The notes below the pieces were generated by a model. That model saw only the letters and a list, made by a program, of their open reading frames with translations. It was not told the DNA's origin and searched no databases. DNA of 64,000 nucleotides from G964020105 sp964020105 (GTDB lineage: Bacteria > Pseudomonadota > Alphaproteobacteria > WRAU01 > Hepatincolaceae): NCBI GenBank assembly GCA_964020105.1, contig OZ026535.1:868001-932000 (forward strand). Direction: 5' to 3'. Below, piece by piece: positions 46,620 to 54,864 of this stretch (the first letter of the stretch is position 1; each line of letters opens with the position of its first letter). The position numbers and the translations under genes are program-made.

Positions 46620-47372
46620 CTACTCTTTAATTGTCCAATCAAACACTTTAGCTCCTATAATACCTCCAACAATAGGTCCCAAAACAGGTGCTAGCCAAAT
46701 ATTGTTAGAAAATCCAACATTTTGAAATCCAGCAATAAAAGCAAAGATCCTAGGAGCAAGATCCCTAGCAGGATTAATAGCATATCCATGCATACCACCA
46801 AAAGAAATCCCTATTGCCAAAACAATGGCTCCAATTACAAATGGAAATGCAATATTATCAGCAGGATTCTTTATAATATTACCAACTGCTAAAATTAAAT
46901 AAACTAATAAAAATGTTCCAATAATTTGATCTATAAAGCCTGGTAAAAAGCCTTCTACTGCAGGAAAAGTTGTAATAATCCCAGCGGTTGTAGCTAATGC
47001 AGAATCATATTCTATCCATTTGGCAAAAAACACTAAAAACACCAAGGCAGCACCCAAAAAAGCACCTATCATCTGTGCTATCACATATAGCGGAACCTTA
47101 TTCCACTGAAATCTTCCAGAAGTAGCCATAGCTAAAGTAACCGCAGGATTAAGATGTGCGCCACTTACTCTTATGGAAACAATTATAGCAAAAGCAACAG
47201 CTAATCCCCAACCAACTACAATATTAGTATAACCACCCATAACTACTCCACCAGCTGCTACGTCAGATGTTTTAAAAAGCACTGTCATTGCAACAGAGCC
47301 AGCCCCTAAGGCCAAAATAATAAATGTTCCAATTAGTTCAGCTATGAATTCTTTAACACATTTACACATCAT
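46620..47372 (-). CDS. glpF: Glycerol uptake facilitator (aquaglyceroporin)
   Basis: 250-aa channel with six membrane segments. The two half-helix signatures are SGAHLNPAVTLA and GYAINPARDLAPR; Asp after the second NPAR is the glycerol-facilitator form rather than the water-channel form. GGAGG precedes tandem ATGs (MMCK). It leads the glpFKD operon and has a promoter match (TTGACA-17-TAGCAT) upstream. Glycerol would be taken from the host cytoplasm. Confidence 0.93.
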   Translation of the reverse strand: MMCKCVKEFIAELIGTFIILALGAGSVAMTVLFKTSDVAAGGVVMGGYTNIVVGWGLAVAFAIIVSIRVSGAHLNPAVTLAMATSGRFQWNKVPLYVIAQMIGAFLGAALVFLVFFAKWIEYDSALATTAGIITTFPAVEGFLPGFIDQIIGTFLLVYLILAVGNIIKNPADNIAFPFVIGAIVLAIGISFGGMHGYAINPARDLAPRIFAFIAGFQNVGFSNNIWLAPVLGPIVGGIIGAKVFDWTIKE

Positions 47373-47413
47373 AAACCTCCATAATTATTAACAAAAAATC
47401 CCACATTAATGTA

Positions 47414-47442
47414 ATGCTAGTTCACCCATAGAATAATGTCAA
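47414..47442 (-). promoter_or_regulatory. Candidate promoter of glpFKD
   Basis: Minus strand TTGACA (47442-47437), 17-nt spacer, TAGCAT (47419-47414). The -35 is perfect and the -10 matches four of six. It lies about 40 nt upstream of glpF. Confidence 0.45.
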
Positions 47443-47477
47443 CGCAATTGTAATTTGCACAACATTCGATAATGAAT

Positions 47478-47506
47478 TTGACATTTAGTATTTTTTTAAC
47501 TATACT
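47478..47506 (+). promoter_or_regulatory. Upstream promoter for tRNA-fMet
   Basis: TTGACA (47478-47483), 17-nt spacer, TATACT (47501-47506), about 95 nt before the tRNA. Strong sigma70-like match. Confidence 0.6.
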
Positions 47507-47513
47507 TTTTCAG

Positions 47514-47542
47514 TTGATCCTATGGGTTTTCTTGTATATACT
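47514..47542 (+). promoter_or_regulatory. Second tandem promoter for tRNA-fMet
   Basis: TTGATC (47514-47519), 17-nt spacer, TATACT (47537-47542). The start of transcription would fall about 50 nt before the tRNA. Weaker -35 than the upstream copy. Confidence 0.4.
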
Positions 47543-47600
47543 TAAGTAATTGAATTACATTCAATTTGGAAGTAATTATTTTAGAAAGTCTTCTTATTTC

Positions 47601-47678
<78 letters not shown>

Positions 47679-47724
47679 AATTTATACCCTATTTTTACTT
47701 TCTTAAGTTTTATCTAAAAGAAGT

Positions 47725-47869
47725 GCCTGTACTGCCAGCTCCTTATTTTCCCTGGTCTCGCTGATGCCTGCTCATCTGCCTGCAGCTGCCTGTAGGAAAA
47801 TCTGCGCCCTCCAGGGTGCACCGCACTGCATACTATCCCCTGCAGCCCTTATTTTCTCTACAGGCAGCT
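47725..47869. ncRNA. GC-richer structured element (possible RNA or DNA site)
   Basis: A non-coding stretch clearly richer in G and C than its surroundings. Arm 47784-47801 (AGCTGCCTGTAGGAAAAT) pairs with 47851-47869 apart from one extra base. The interior holds a further short hairpin (GCGCCCT/AGGGTGC, 47804-47819), and CAGC(T)CCTTATTTTC occurs twice (47736, 47843). CTGCCTG is repeated. No reading frame seen. It could be a small RNA, a packaging or replication site, or a repetitive element. Confidence 0.4.
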
Positions 47870-47930
47870 AAAAGTGTTTTTACCACATATTTGTTGGAAA
47901 AAGCACCCTCTTCTTTTTTCTCTAAAAATC

Positions 47931-47973
47931 AAAAGGAGTAAAAAGGAGCGAAAGGGAGTAAAAAGGAGCGAAA
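47931..47973. repeat. 10-bp-period direct repeats upstream of the terminase genes
   Basis: Four consecutive near-identical 10-mers, AAAAGGAG(TA/CG), spaced exactly one helical turn, forming two copies of GGAGTAAAAAGGAGCGAAA (47935-47953 and 47955-47973). The block ends about 100 nt before the terminase-small-like gene. The phasing suggests a protein-binding array (iteron-like, or a terminase binding site). Confidence 0.6.
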
Positions 47974-48075
47974 AGCCCCAGAGGTGGGAATCAAGCTTTT
48001 TCAAAAGAAAAATCTGCTAAAATACTCTTATATAAGCTTGTTGATAACTAATTGATAAATATAAGAAGTATTACC

Positions 48076-48450
48076 ATGAAAACTCAATCTAAAAAATACG
48101 GTAAGCTCGCTAATAAAACTTGGCTTGCTGAACACTACTTTATTAAAAATCCTCATCTAACTAACGATGAGATAGCTAGAATAATATCAAGAGAGGTGTC
48201 AGAAACCTCAAAGAGGCAAGTTGACGTTATTCGTAGCCGTTGGAAAAGCAAAATGCAAAAAGCTATTTCCAGCCATCCTGAAATAACCATACAGGTGCGT
48301 AAGCAAATCACGAGCCTTGATTTTCAACAAAGTTTTCTAGGTGCTTGTGTATCAATTAACTACCAAGTTACTAAGAGGGCTGATGATTTTAAAAATTCAG
48401 AGATACTGCCTTTATTTTCAGAGATTGTGAAGCTTGGGGTTAATAGTTAA
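48076..48450 (+). CDS. Probable terminase small subunit or DNA-binding protein
   Basis: 124-aa basic protein. The N-terminal half, LTNDEIARIISREVSETSKR followed by QVDVIRSRWKSK, looks like a helix-turn-helix DNA-binding unit. Placed directly before the large terminase with a TAATG overlap, it is probably the small subunit that recognises the packaging site. I recognise no family motif, so the call is positional. An in-frame TTG at 48052 would add eight residues. Confidence 0.5.
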   Translation: MKTQSKKYGKLANKTWLAEHYFIKNPHLTNDEIARIISREVSETSKRQVDVIRSRWKSKMQKAISSHPEITIQVRKQITSLDFQQSFLGACVSINYQVTKRADDFKNSEILPLFSEIVKLGVNS

Positions 48451-49754
48451 TGCAAAGCAATGCAAAAACCATTATGCAAGAGTTAAGTATTACTTTTAAG
48501 CAAGATTTATCTGCTTTGAATAAAATTGAGAGAGCAGAGCAAGAGATTACGGCTAAATTAATTTTAGGCTATGATTTATACCCAGCGCAGAATGCCATGA
48601 TTGATTTTTGTTATAAGAAGGATAGCAGGCAAGTTAAGATGTGTTTAGGAAGTAGGAAGTATGGTAAGACGGATGTTGTGGTAGTTTTAAAGGTGATTGA
48701 GATTCTTAAGGAGGATCCGCAGGCGACGTTTTTGATTGCAACAAAAGAGTTATCACGTACGAGTTCAATTATAGAGACTATAGGTATTCACCTACAGGCT
48801 TTAGGGTTCAAGGGTTCATTTGCCTCAAAGAAGATTCAGCTTAAGGAGAACAAAAGGAACAAGCAGGATAATATCAAAGCGGTTACGCCTAGGGCGTCGA
48901 GTTTGAGGGGTAATCACGCTGATTATTTAATTTGTGATGATATTATAGTTGATACTGATGAGAACTCGCCGCGTGAGTTAGCGCGAGCGAAGACATTTTT
49001 TTCTGAGTCTGTGAACGTGGCGGAGCGTATTATTATATTAGGACAGCCTGTGCATGAGGAGGATTTATACGCTATGTTGTCTGGTGATAAGGTTAGGGAT
49101 GTTGTTGATTGCATGAGATTTTTCAACGGTACAATTCCTGAATTAGATAGGGATTTAGAGGTACTGCGTGATATGGGGATATCTGAGCGCTCCATAAGGA
49201 AGAATTATTATGGTGAGCTTATAGCTGATGGATTTTATCCTTTTGGCGATATTAAGGTGGAGGGCTTTAGCACGCCGAAGGGCGAATATATTATTGCAAC
49301 GATAGACCCAGCGTTTGATGGTGAGGACAGGGTAGCTGTAAGTTTAGGTTATATTAAGGATGATAAGTATTACGTGCGTGTTGCAAGTTTTGATGGCAAT
49401 ATTTTTGAGCTAAAGGAAGAGATAGGAGAATATTTAAGGGGGCATAATGTATCGACCTGTTATATTGAGAGCAATGATAACGGAGGTGTATATAGGGTTT
49501 TTGAGGATAGTGACTATAGTAGAGCTATAACGTTTTATGCTTTTAGGGAGACTTTAAATAAGGAGGTGCGGATAAAGACACGCATAGGTGCTGTTGCAAG
49601 TGAGCTTATTTTGGCGGGAGCTGACGCTAAGTATGTATTGCAATGGAACGGTAGTAGTAAGGTTGATGATGTTCCTGATAGCGTGGCGTCTTTAATTAAT
49701 TTTTTAAATAGTAATCCTGAGAGATTAAAGTACAACGGCAGGGTTGTAAGATAA
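48450..49754 (+). CDS. Phage terminase large subunit
   Basis: 434-aa packaging motor. ATPase domain: Walker A-like GSRKYGKTD (about 66-74), ATFLIATKELSRTSSI, and Walker B with catalytic acid DYLICDDIIVD (about 160-170). The RNase H-like nuclease follows with ATIDPAFDGEDRV (about 281), YIESNDNGG and DDVPDSVASL near the end, supplying the acidic residues. The gene overlaps both neighbours at TAATG junctions. Its coding strand is markedly G-rich compared with the housekeeping genes, implying transfer. Intact. Confidence 0.85.
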   Translation: MQSNAKTIMQELSITFKQDLSALNKIERAEQEITAKLILGYDLYPAQNAMIDFCYKKDSRQVKMCLGSRKYGKTDVVVVLKVIEILKEDPQATFLIATKELSRTSSIIETIGIHLQALGFKGSFASKKIQLKENKRNKQDNIKAVTPRASSLRGNHADYLICDDIIVDTDENSPRELARAKTFFSESVNVAERIIILGQPVHEEDLYAMLSGDKVRDVVDCMRFFNGTIPELDRDLEVLRDMGISERSIRKNYYGELIADGFYPFGDIKVEGFSTPKGEYIIATIDPAFDGEDRVAVSLGYIKDDKYYVRVASFDGNIFELKEEIGEYLRGHNVSTCYIESNDNGGVYRVFEDSDYSRAITFYAFRETLNKEVRIKTRIGAVASELILAGADAKYVLQWNGSSKVDDVPDSVASLINFLNSNPERLKYNGRVVR

Positions 49755-50710
49755 TGGAGATGAGGGATGAGGTTAAGATTGACGTTAGGGAGAGTGCAAC
49801 GTACCAGCGTATTTTACGCTTAATAGTTGAGGAAGGGATAGCTAATTTGCCGAAGGAGGTAGGTAATATATGTGGATTAGAGTTTGTGGCGATGTTAAGC
49901 GAGGAGCTGATAGTTGTGCGGCAAAAGGGCTATTCTTTAGTGTTGGTTGAGCCTACTGAGTATGATAGTTATAATTTTTATACTAAGAATGTAAGCGTTA
50001 TGGATGGGCGAGTATTTTTAAATTATAAGGAAGTGGAGGCAGAATATTTATTAATTTTGGGAGATATGGGGAGCGATAGGTTTAAGTTCAAGCCTAGTGC
50101 TTCGCAACTTGAAGGGTTGGCTAGGTATGAGAATGCGCTAACTAGGATAGATAAGAGGGATGAGATGTCAACGTTATGGAAATTAAAGATGGTGGATTAC
50201 GATAGAGGATTAAAGAACCCTAACGTGATGGCTGGTTTGCGTCAAAAGATACAAGGTATTATAGGAAGGAGGGAGAAATCGATTGCCCTATTGGGAGCTG
50301 AGGATAGCTTAGAGGTTAGCCAAGCGAATATAAGTAATACGGCGATAAGTGAGATTAAGGAGAAGATATGTTCAGATTTTTCAATACCATATGGGGTGGC
50401 ATTTGAGGGTGCGAGCAGTGGTTTTTCGACACTGGATTATGGCGACCGGAGGCGTTGGAACGCACAGATAATATTTTACCAGATACAAAACATCTACCCT
50501 GTGATAAGGAAGTTTTTAGAGATTATAGGGAAGCAAGGGGAGATAAAGGGGATTAGGATTGGTGAGATTGAGAATGAGGATAAGGAGATTGAGGCGAACG
50601 TACGGACGTTAAATAATAGCGGTATTATAGCGTCGTATTCTACGGGCTTGCTTGAGGAAGAGGAAGCAAGACAATTAACAAAAGAACTATGGAGTATAAG
50701 TGATGAGTGA
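49754..50710 (+). CDS. Phage portal-like protein, short form
   Basis: 318 aa, shorter than most portals. The C-terminal half has FSIPYGVAFEGASSGFSTLD, YGDRRRWNAQIIFYQIQNIY and PVIRKFLEIIG, a pattern like DUF1073-type portal proteins (P..LFG....G....G......Y...I...Q). The position between the large terminase and a scaffold-like gene supports it. The start overlaps the terminase stop. The N-terminus lacks the usual wing extension I would expect. Confidence moderate. Confidence 0.6.
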   Translation: MEMRDEVKIDVRESATYQRILRLIVEEGIANLPKEVGNICGLEFVAMLSEELIVVRQKGYSLVLVEPTEYDSYNFYTKNVSVMDGRVFLNYKEVEAEYLLILGDMGSDRFKFKPSASQLEGLARYENALTRIDKRDEMSTLWKLKMVDYDRGLKNPNVMAGLRQKIQGIIGRREKSIALLGAEDSLEVSQANISNTAISEIKEKICSDFSIPYGVAFEGASSGFSTLDYGDRRRWNAQIIFYQIQNIYPVIRKFLEIIGKQGEIKGIRIGEIENEDKEIEANVRTLNNSGIIASYSTGLLEEEEARQLTKELWSISDE

Positions 50711-51353
50711 GATTAAGACTGATGGTGCAGTTGGTATAAATAGCCAAGTAAGTGGACAAGCACAGACACAAGGGCAAGGGCAAGGACAAAGTAATAATGT
50801 TGTGCCAGCAATTGATTATAATTTACTAGCTCAGGCGATGATTAAGGCACAGGGGGAAGTGAGCCAACCTAAGAGCGCGGACGCGACCCTTGAGGGATTA
50901 AGGCGAGCTGAGGAAGAGGTAACGGAGAGCTGTAATTACTATGATAAGCTGGCGAGTAGCTTAGCTACGACAATTAGTGATTTTAGGACTATTTTCAAGG
51001 GCGAGGCTGATAAATATCTAAGTAGCGTTAAGGGTTCAAGGATGGAGGAGCAGATTAATAGCCTTTCTAAGTTAATAATCACTAAGGTTTATGGGGATAG
51101 TGAGAGTACGAGAGCGATGTTAAGTAGTTTTGACAAGCAGAACGCATATGATGGTAGCAGTGCGTTTAATCTTAAGTTAAAGGACGCTGTGGCTTTGGGA
51201 GTAAAGAAAGATGCACCATTTTTTGTAAATAAGTTAGATGGCAACGTTATAGATAAGGAGACGATTTATAAGGTAAGTGAGGGATTATTTGATAGCAGAA
51301 CACGAAAGGACGCTATAGATACAGGGAAGCATTTTAAACTATTAACGGCTTAA
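50703..51353 (+). CDS. Scaffold-like phage protein
   Basis: 216-aa protein overlapping the portal gene by 8 nt. It opens with a Gln/Gly/Ser-rich low-complexity stretch (about 12-32, AQTQGQGQGQS), followed by predicted helices with heptad-like spacing (TLEGLRRAEEEVTESCNYYD; EADKYLSSVKGSRMEEQINS) and no recognised domain. The composition and place after the portal fit an internal scaffold or head protein. This is an inference from position only. Confidence 0.4.
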   Translation: MSEIKTDGAVGINSQVSGQAQTQGQGQGQSNNVVPAIDYNLLAQAMIKAQGEVSQPKSADATLEGLRRAEEEVTESCNYYDKLASSLATTISDFRTIFKGEADKYLSSVKGSRMEEQINSLSKLIITKVYGDSESTRAMLSSFDKQNAYDGSSAFNLKLKDAVALGVKKDAPFFVNKLDGNVIDKETIYKVSEGLFDSRTRKDAIDTGKHFKLLTA

Positions 51354-51370
51354 ATAAGGGAGCAAGAGAG

Positions 51371-52207
51371 ATGAATTTAATAAATAGTCCATTTGCAGGG
51401 TCAACTGCAAACTCAAAAGATTACCACCTTGAGACTGTGGGAGTTAAGGGGATTAGCAAAGAGATTTTAAAGGATTACGTGGGTTGTGTTGTATCCATTA
51501 GGGAGGGAGTACTGACTAAGAGTAACGGCTATGATGTTTTGGGACTTGTGAGTGATAATTTGGACGTTATACCTGTATCTAGTATTGAGGAAGGGATGAG
51601 TATTGCGATTTCGAAGAAGGGAGTAAGGTTTGTGAGGGTTGATGAGGCGAGCGAGGATATTAATGTTGGTGATATGTTGGTTGTGGTTGCCGAGGGGATA
51701 AAAAAGGGTAGTTTTACAAAAAGAGTGGCAACGGATGTAGGGGTTGCCATAGCGAGGGCAACTGGGAAGTCCTTTGATAGTGGACTTGGTTATAAATTAG
51801 TTCCTGCTAGTTATAATTTTGATGATATTAAAGTATTAGCTCCTGAGAGAACGGCAGGAACACACGTAGCGCGCAATCATCTCTTAAATAAACACACCAG
51901 CAAAGGAGTCCTCTTAGTTCTTTGTGGCGCCATGTTGATAGATAAAATAGATAAAGAAAAATTTAATTTTCTCGTCTCAATATTTGCCAATGTGGATATT
52001 AAATATTCGGACATATATTTCTTTATATTTAATATCATAGTTCTCTATAGCATGTATAAGGGCATTATGTTGATTTTTAAACGTGCTGAAAAATATGTTA
52101 ATGAAGTGCCATTTAAGAGCTCAAAAACCCCTAATACTGTGGAGAAAACAACTACCACCAGTTTAGATAATAGTAACGTTATTAACAAGGAGAAAGATAA
52201 TGAATAG
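51371..52207 (+). CDS. Chimeric ORF: capsid cement-like N-terminus joined to holin-like C-terminus
   Basis: 278 aa. Residues 1-~160 are beta-rich and resemble head-decoration proteins (CVVSIREGVLTKSNGYDVLG, SIEEGMSIAISKKGVRFVRV, INVGDMLVVVAEG, VATDVGVAIARATG). From about residue 165 the character changes: a hydrophobic helix (SKGVLLVLCGAMLIDKI), a second (DIYFFIFNIIVLYSMYKGIM) and a charged tail, as in phage holins. Base use shifts at about 51,860 from G-rich to balanced. The endolysin starts inside its end with an 8-nt overlap. I infer an in-frame deletion join that removed the capsid and tail genes. Confidence 0.5.
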   Translation: MNLINSPFAGSTANSKDYHLETVGVKGISKEILKDYVGCVVSIREGVLTKSNGYDVLGLVSDNLDVIPVSSIEEGMSIAISKKGVRFVRVDEASEDINVGDMLVVVAEGIKKGSFTKRVATDVGVAIARATGKSFDSGLGYKLVPASYNFDDIKVLAPERTAGTHVARNHLLNKHTSKGVLLVLCGAMLIDKIDKEKFNFLVSIFANVDIKYSDIYFFIFNIIVLYSMYKGIMLIFKRAEKYVNEVPFKSSKTPNTVEKTTTTSLDNSNVINKEKDNE

Positions 52208-52658
52208 TATTAACCAACCTCATATTAAAGAAGCAATTGAGCAGGCAATCGAGCTAATAAAAGAATTTGAGGGCTTAAGGCTAAATGCTTATACCTGCTC
52301 CGCTGGGAAGCTCACCATAGGCTATGGACACGTGATACTACCTGGGGAAAACTACAGTAAAATCACCCAAGCTAAAGCTGAGCAGCTCTTACTTGCTGAT
52401 TTAGATACTTTTGTTTCCTCTCTCCTAGAGGCTGTTCTTGTGGAACTAAAGCCTCATCAGCTTGCCTCTTTGCTTTCTTTAATTTTTAATATTGGTACCA
52501 TAGCTTTTAAAAACTCTACCTTGCTGAAAAAAATAAATGCTAAGCAAGAGGTCGCGCAAGACTTTCTTAGCTGGAAATACGTAGGTAAAGAAATTAATAG
52601 AGGGCTACTAAACCGCCGTATCCGTGAGCTTGCTTACTATCAAAACGTTACTTTCTAA
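52200..52658 (+). CDS. GH24 endolysin (T4/P22-type lysozyme)
   Basis: 152-aa muramidase cleaving peptidoglycan. The catalytic pattern is Glu-8 residues-Cys-5 residues-Thr in FEGLRLNAYTCSAGKLTIGYGH (split here: FEGLRLNAYT, CSAGKLTIGYGH), the E-D/C-T triad spacing of phage lysozymes, with HQLASLLSLIFNIGTIAF later. No signal peptide is obvious, so it needs the preceding holin-like segment to reach the wall. A strong AAGGAGA site precedes the ATG. Confidence 0.87.
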   Translation: MNSINQPHIKEAIEQAIELIKEFEGLRLNAYTCSAGKLTIGYGHVILPGENYSKITQAKAEQLLLADLDTFVSSLLEAVLVELKPHQLASLLSLIFNIGTIAFKNSTLLKKINAKQEVAQDFLSWKYVGKEINRGLLNRRIRELAYYQNVTF

Positions 52659-52687
52659 TCATACATCATGGAAATAAATACCTAGCT

Positions 52688-52981
52688 ATGTTACAAAGCG
52701 ATATAAAAACTGATAATAATAATAACTTCCTCAAGAGCAAGGATAATGATATTGAGCTTTTTACCTCAAAAAATGTCAATATCATTGCTTTGCGCAACTT
52801 ATTAAACGCCACAAAGGACACCTTTTTAAATAGCGGCGCCTCCTTTGATATTGTTAATAAATTTGTAACCACCAAAGCTATGGAGCTAAAACTAAACCCT
52901 TTGCATGTTCTCTTAGTGAAAAAAGACTTTATCGCTGGGCGCATCAATATAACAATAAAAATAGAGGCAAGTGATGAATAA
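52688..52981 (+). CDS. Uncharacterised phage-cassette protein
   Basis: 97-aa protein with an Asn/Asp-rich N-terminus and a C-terminal half LKLNPLHVLLVKKDFIAGRI followed by NITIKIEASDE. I do not recognise it. It is sandwiched between the endolysin and a baseplate-like gene, overlapping the latter by 8 nt, so it is probably a small phage structural or assembly protein. Composition matches the genes after the 51.86-kb join. Confidence 0.5.
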   Translation: MLQSDIKTDNNNNFLKSKDNDIELFTSKNVNIIALRNLLNATKDTFLNSGASFDIVNKFVTTKAMELKLNPLHVLLVKKDFIAGRINITIKIEASDE

Positions 52982-53825
52982 TATACAAGCTGGTATTTTG
53001 GCTATTAATAGCGCCTTAACTAAAGAGTTAAGTTTGGATGAAATAATTGAATCCTACTACAGCCTGCTGGAGCGTGAGCTAGGCACTTTAACTAGGGAGC
53101 AATCTAGTAATATCTATATTATTTTAAAGTCCTTTGCAATCAAGATGGCAGAGGCTAAATTGCAACATTTAGAAATTATATCGGCAATAAATAGTTTCTT
53201 TGATGAACATAAGTTTGATGGCTACATTGCTGGCAGTTATAATGGTGTTCGCCAAGGCTTACTGGCTCTTGACTTATTTGTTGATATTAAGCTTATAAGT
53301 CATGCTAACTCAAGCATTCAGATAATCCTTTTACCTAAATTAGGCGTTATTCTAACAGATAATTACACTAAATTCTTAATAGCTCAAGAACTACATAAAC
53401 TATTGCCTCTAACTAATACCTATAAAGATAGCTCTAAAAACCTTATAAGTCAGCAAATAAATGCCTCCACTGGGCAAGCCATCACCTATCATTTTTATGG
53501 CTCAAGCACCCTTAAGTTTGTATTTAATGTTAGTTTCTTATTAGATTACGAGCAAGAGGTGGAAGACCTTAATTTTATAGAGCAAATAAATACTTCCATT
53601 ACCTCAGTGTATTATAAGCTCTACGGTAAGCTTGGTAAAGACCTGGTAATTAAAGATTTTTATAGCATTACTCGGGACGTTATGGGAGTTAAATCTGTTA
53701 GTATAACAGTGGAAAAGCTTAATGAGGCTGGTGTAGTTATTGCAACTTATGATAATGTGGACGTAAGTTTAAGTAATACTGAGATCTTTGTTATTAAAGA
53801 AATTAAACCTATCCAGTTAAATTAA
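52974..53825 (+). CDS. Baseplate J-like phage protein (tentative)
   Basis: 283 aa. The C-terminal part, SITSVYYKLYGKLGKDLVIK then DFYSITRDVMGVKSVSITVE and a final beta segment DNVDVSLSNTEIFVIKEI, follows the order seen at the end of baseplate J proteins (gpJ-like), as do neighbours on both sides. The N-terminal half is helical and unmatched. The start ATG at 52974 overlaps the previous gene. The stop lies inside a triplicated 19-bp repeat. Call by pattern and position. Confidence 0.4.
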   Translation: MNNIQAGILAINSALTKELSLDEIIESYYSLLERELGTLTREQSSNIYIILKSFAIKMAEAKLQHLEIISAINSFFDEHKFDGYIAGSYNGVRQGLLALDLFVDIKLISHANSSIQIILLPKLGVILTDNYTKFLIAQELHKLLPLTNTYKDSSKNLISQQINASTGQAITYHFYGSSTLKFVFNVSFLLDYEQEVEDLNFIEQINTSITSVYYKLYGKLGKDLVIKDFYSITRDVMGVKSVSITVEKLNEAGVVIATYDNVDVSLSNTEIFVIKEIKPIQLN

Positions 53826-53862
53826 GCCTATCCAGTTAAATTAAACCTATATAGTTAAATTA
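53806..53862. repeat. Triplicate 19-bp direct repeat at a gene end
   Basis: Three adjacent 19-bp units (53806-53824, 53825-53843, 53844-53862) with core CCTATCCAGTTAAATTA; the third has CCTATATAG. The first copy encodes the last residues of the baseplate-like protein and supplies its TAA. Downstream of the third lies the GGAG site for the next gene. Confidence 0.85.
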
Positions 53863-53886
53863 AGGAGAATTTTGTGAGGTATAAGT

Positions 53887-54423
53887 ATGTGGTATAAGGG
53901 GACGCACTTAGAACACTTTATTAAGTCAGGGCAAACTATAAATGATTTATGGATTGTTGAGCAACGGCATTTTTTAGAAAGTGTTCTAAACGTTACAGAG
54001 CCATTTTTAAGTATGGCGGATAAGGGATTTAGATTTAATAATATTGCAACCTTGCTCTCAAATGGTAGAAGGTTCTTTGAAAGCTTGCCGATAACGGTGA
54101 CCTACGAGGGCTTTTGTAACCTTATTGAATCTATTTTTAATTCTAGGGACGTTAATATAACAATAAATAATGACGGTAGTTTAAATATAGTGGTGATTAA
54201 TTATAATGAAAAGCTAGTTGCTTACTATATAGTTAGAGATGAGCAATATTACGTTGGCTACGATAGTGAAGAGAAAGTTAAGAGGTACGTTGGCTTTAAG
54301 AGTGGCGAGTGGACATCTCTCACAGGCTTCCTAAAACGCTTCTTGCAACAATTCCTACCAGCAGGACATATCATAAGGCAGTTCAATCTCCTCACTAATC
54401 CTAAAGAGACCCAAGCGGCGTGA
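53887..54423 (+). CDS. Uncharacterised phage tail/baseplate-associated protein
   Basis: 178 aa, possibly of the DUF2612-like group that follows baseplate J genes: LISSFN-type N-terminal helices are not obvious, but LPITVTYEGFCNLIESIFNS, a beta segment INNDGSLNIVVINYNEK, and a final FLKRFLQQFLPAGHIIRQFN fit such tail proteins. It is the last plus-strand phage gene; the toxin-antitoxin array begins 22 nt later on the opposite strand. Assignment is tentative. Confidence 0.4.
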   Translation: MWYKGTHLEHFIKSGQTINDLWIVEQRHFLESVLNVTEPFLSMADKGFRFNNIATLLSNGRRFFESLPITVTYEGFCNLIESIFNSRDVNITINNDGSLNIVVINYNEKLVAYYIVRDEQYYVGYDSEEKVKRYVGFKSGEWTSLTGFLKRFLQQFLPAGHIIRQFNLLTNPKETQAA

Positions 54424-54444
54424 TTTTGTTTAACGTAGTATTGC

Positions 54445-54819
54445 TTAGTTGCTACTTATATTATTTTCCTCTTCATCAAGTGTTTCACTAAAAAGTGGCT
54501 GAATAGCGTCAAGCTCAGCTTGAATAGAGCCTTTTATTCGCAACATATCGCAGTGTTCCTGAACCCTTAGAAAAAATCCATCGGATTGCCTAAATAGTTT
54601 ACACAGTCTTAAGTCTGTATCAATTGTTACTGCACGCTCCCCTTTTATTATTTCATGTATCCTGCTTGGATGTACATTTATAGCACGTGCTACTGCATTA
54701 CCGCTAAGTCCACACGGCTCAATAAATTCATAATATAAAAATTTACCCACATGAATGTTTTTATCTACTACCTCACCATCTACTTCATCTCTATTATCTG
54801 TAAAATATTCGTTTGTCAT
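54445..54819 (-). CDS. HigA-type antitoxin (HTH, XRE), module 1
   Basis: 124-aa DNA-binding antitoxin. The helix-turn-helix is GLSGNAVARAINVHPSRIHE then IIKGERAVTIDTDLRLCKLF, with the HigA/VapI-type GFFLRVQEHCDM after it. The N-terminal ~25 residues are acidic and may be an extension. It is preceded on the same strand by a HigB-like toxin (54865-55143), giving the toxin-first order of higBA. It would repress its own promoter and neutralise HigB. Confidence 0.85.
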   Translation of the reverse strand: MTNEYFTDNRDEVDGEVVDKNIHVGKFLYYEFIEPCGLSGNAVARAINVHPSRIHEIIKGERAVTIDTDLRLCKLFRQSDGFFLRVQEHCDMLRIKGSIQAELDAIQPLFSETLDEEENNISSN

Positions 54820-54864
54820 ATTCTTAACCTCTGGTTATTATTCTTTGTTTATTTTTTTAGTAGT

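Noticed and set aside
47931..47973. CRISPR array.
   Set aside because: Repeats are 10 bp with no spacers, and no cas genes are present.
53806..53862. CRISPR or attachment-site repeats.
   Set aside because: Units are adjacent with no spacers and lie at a gene end; no integrase or matching site elsewhere in the window.
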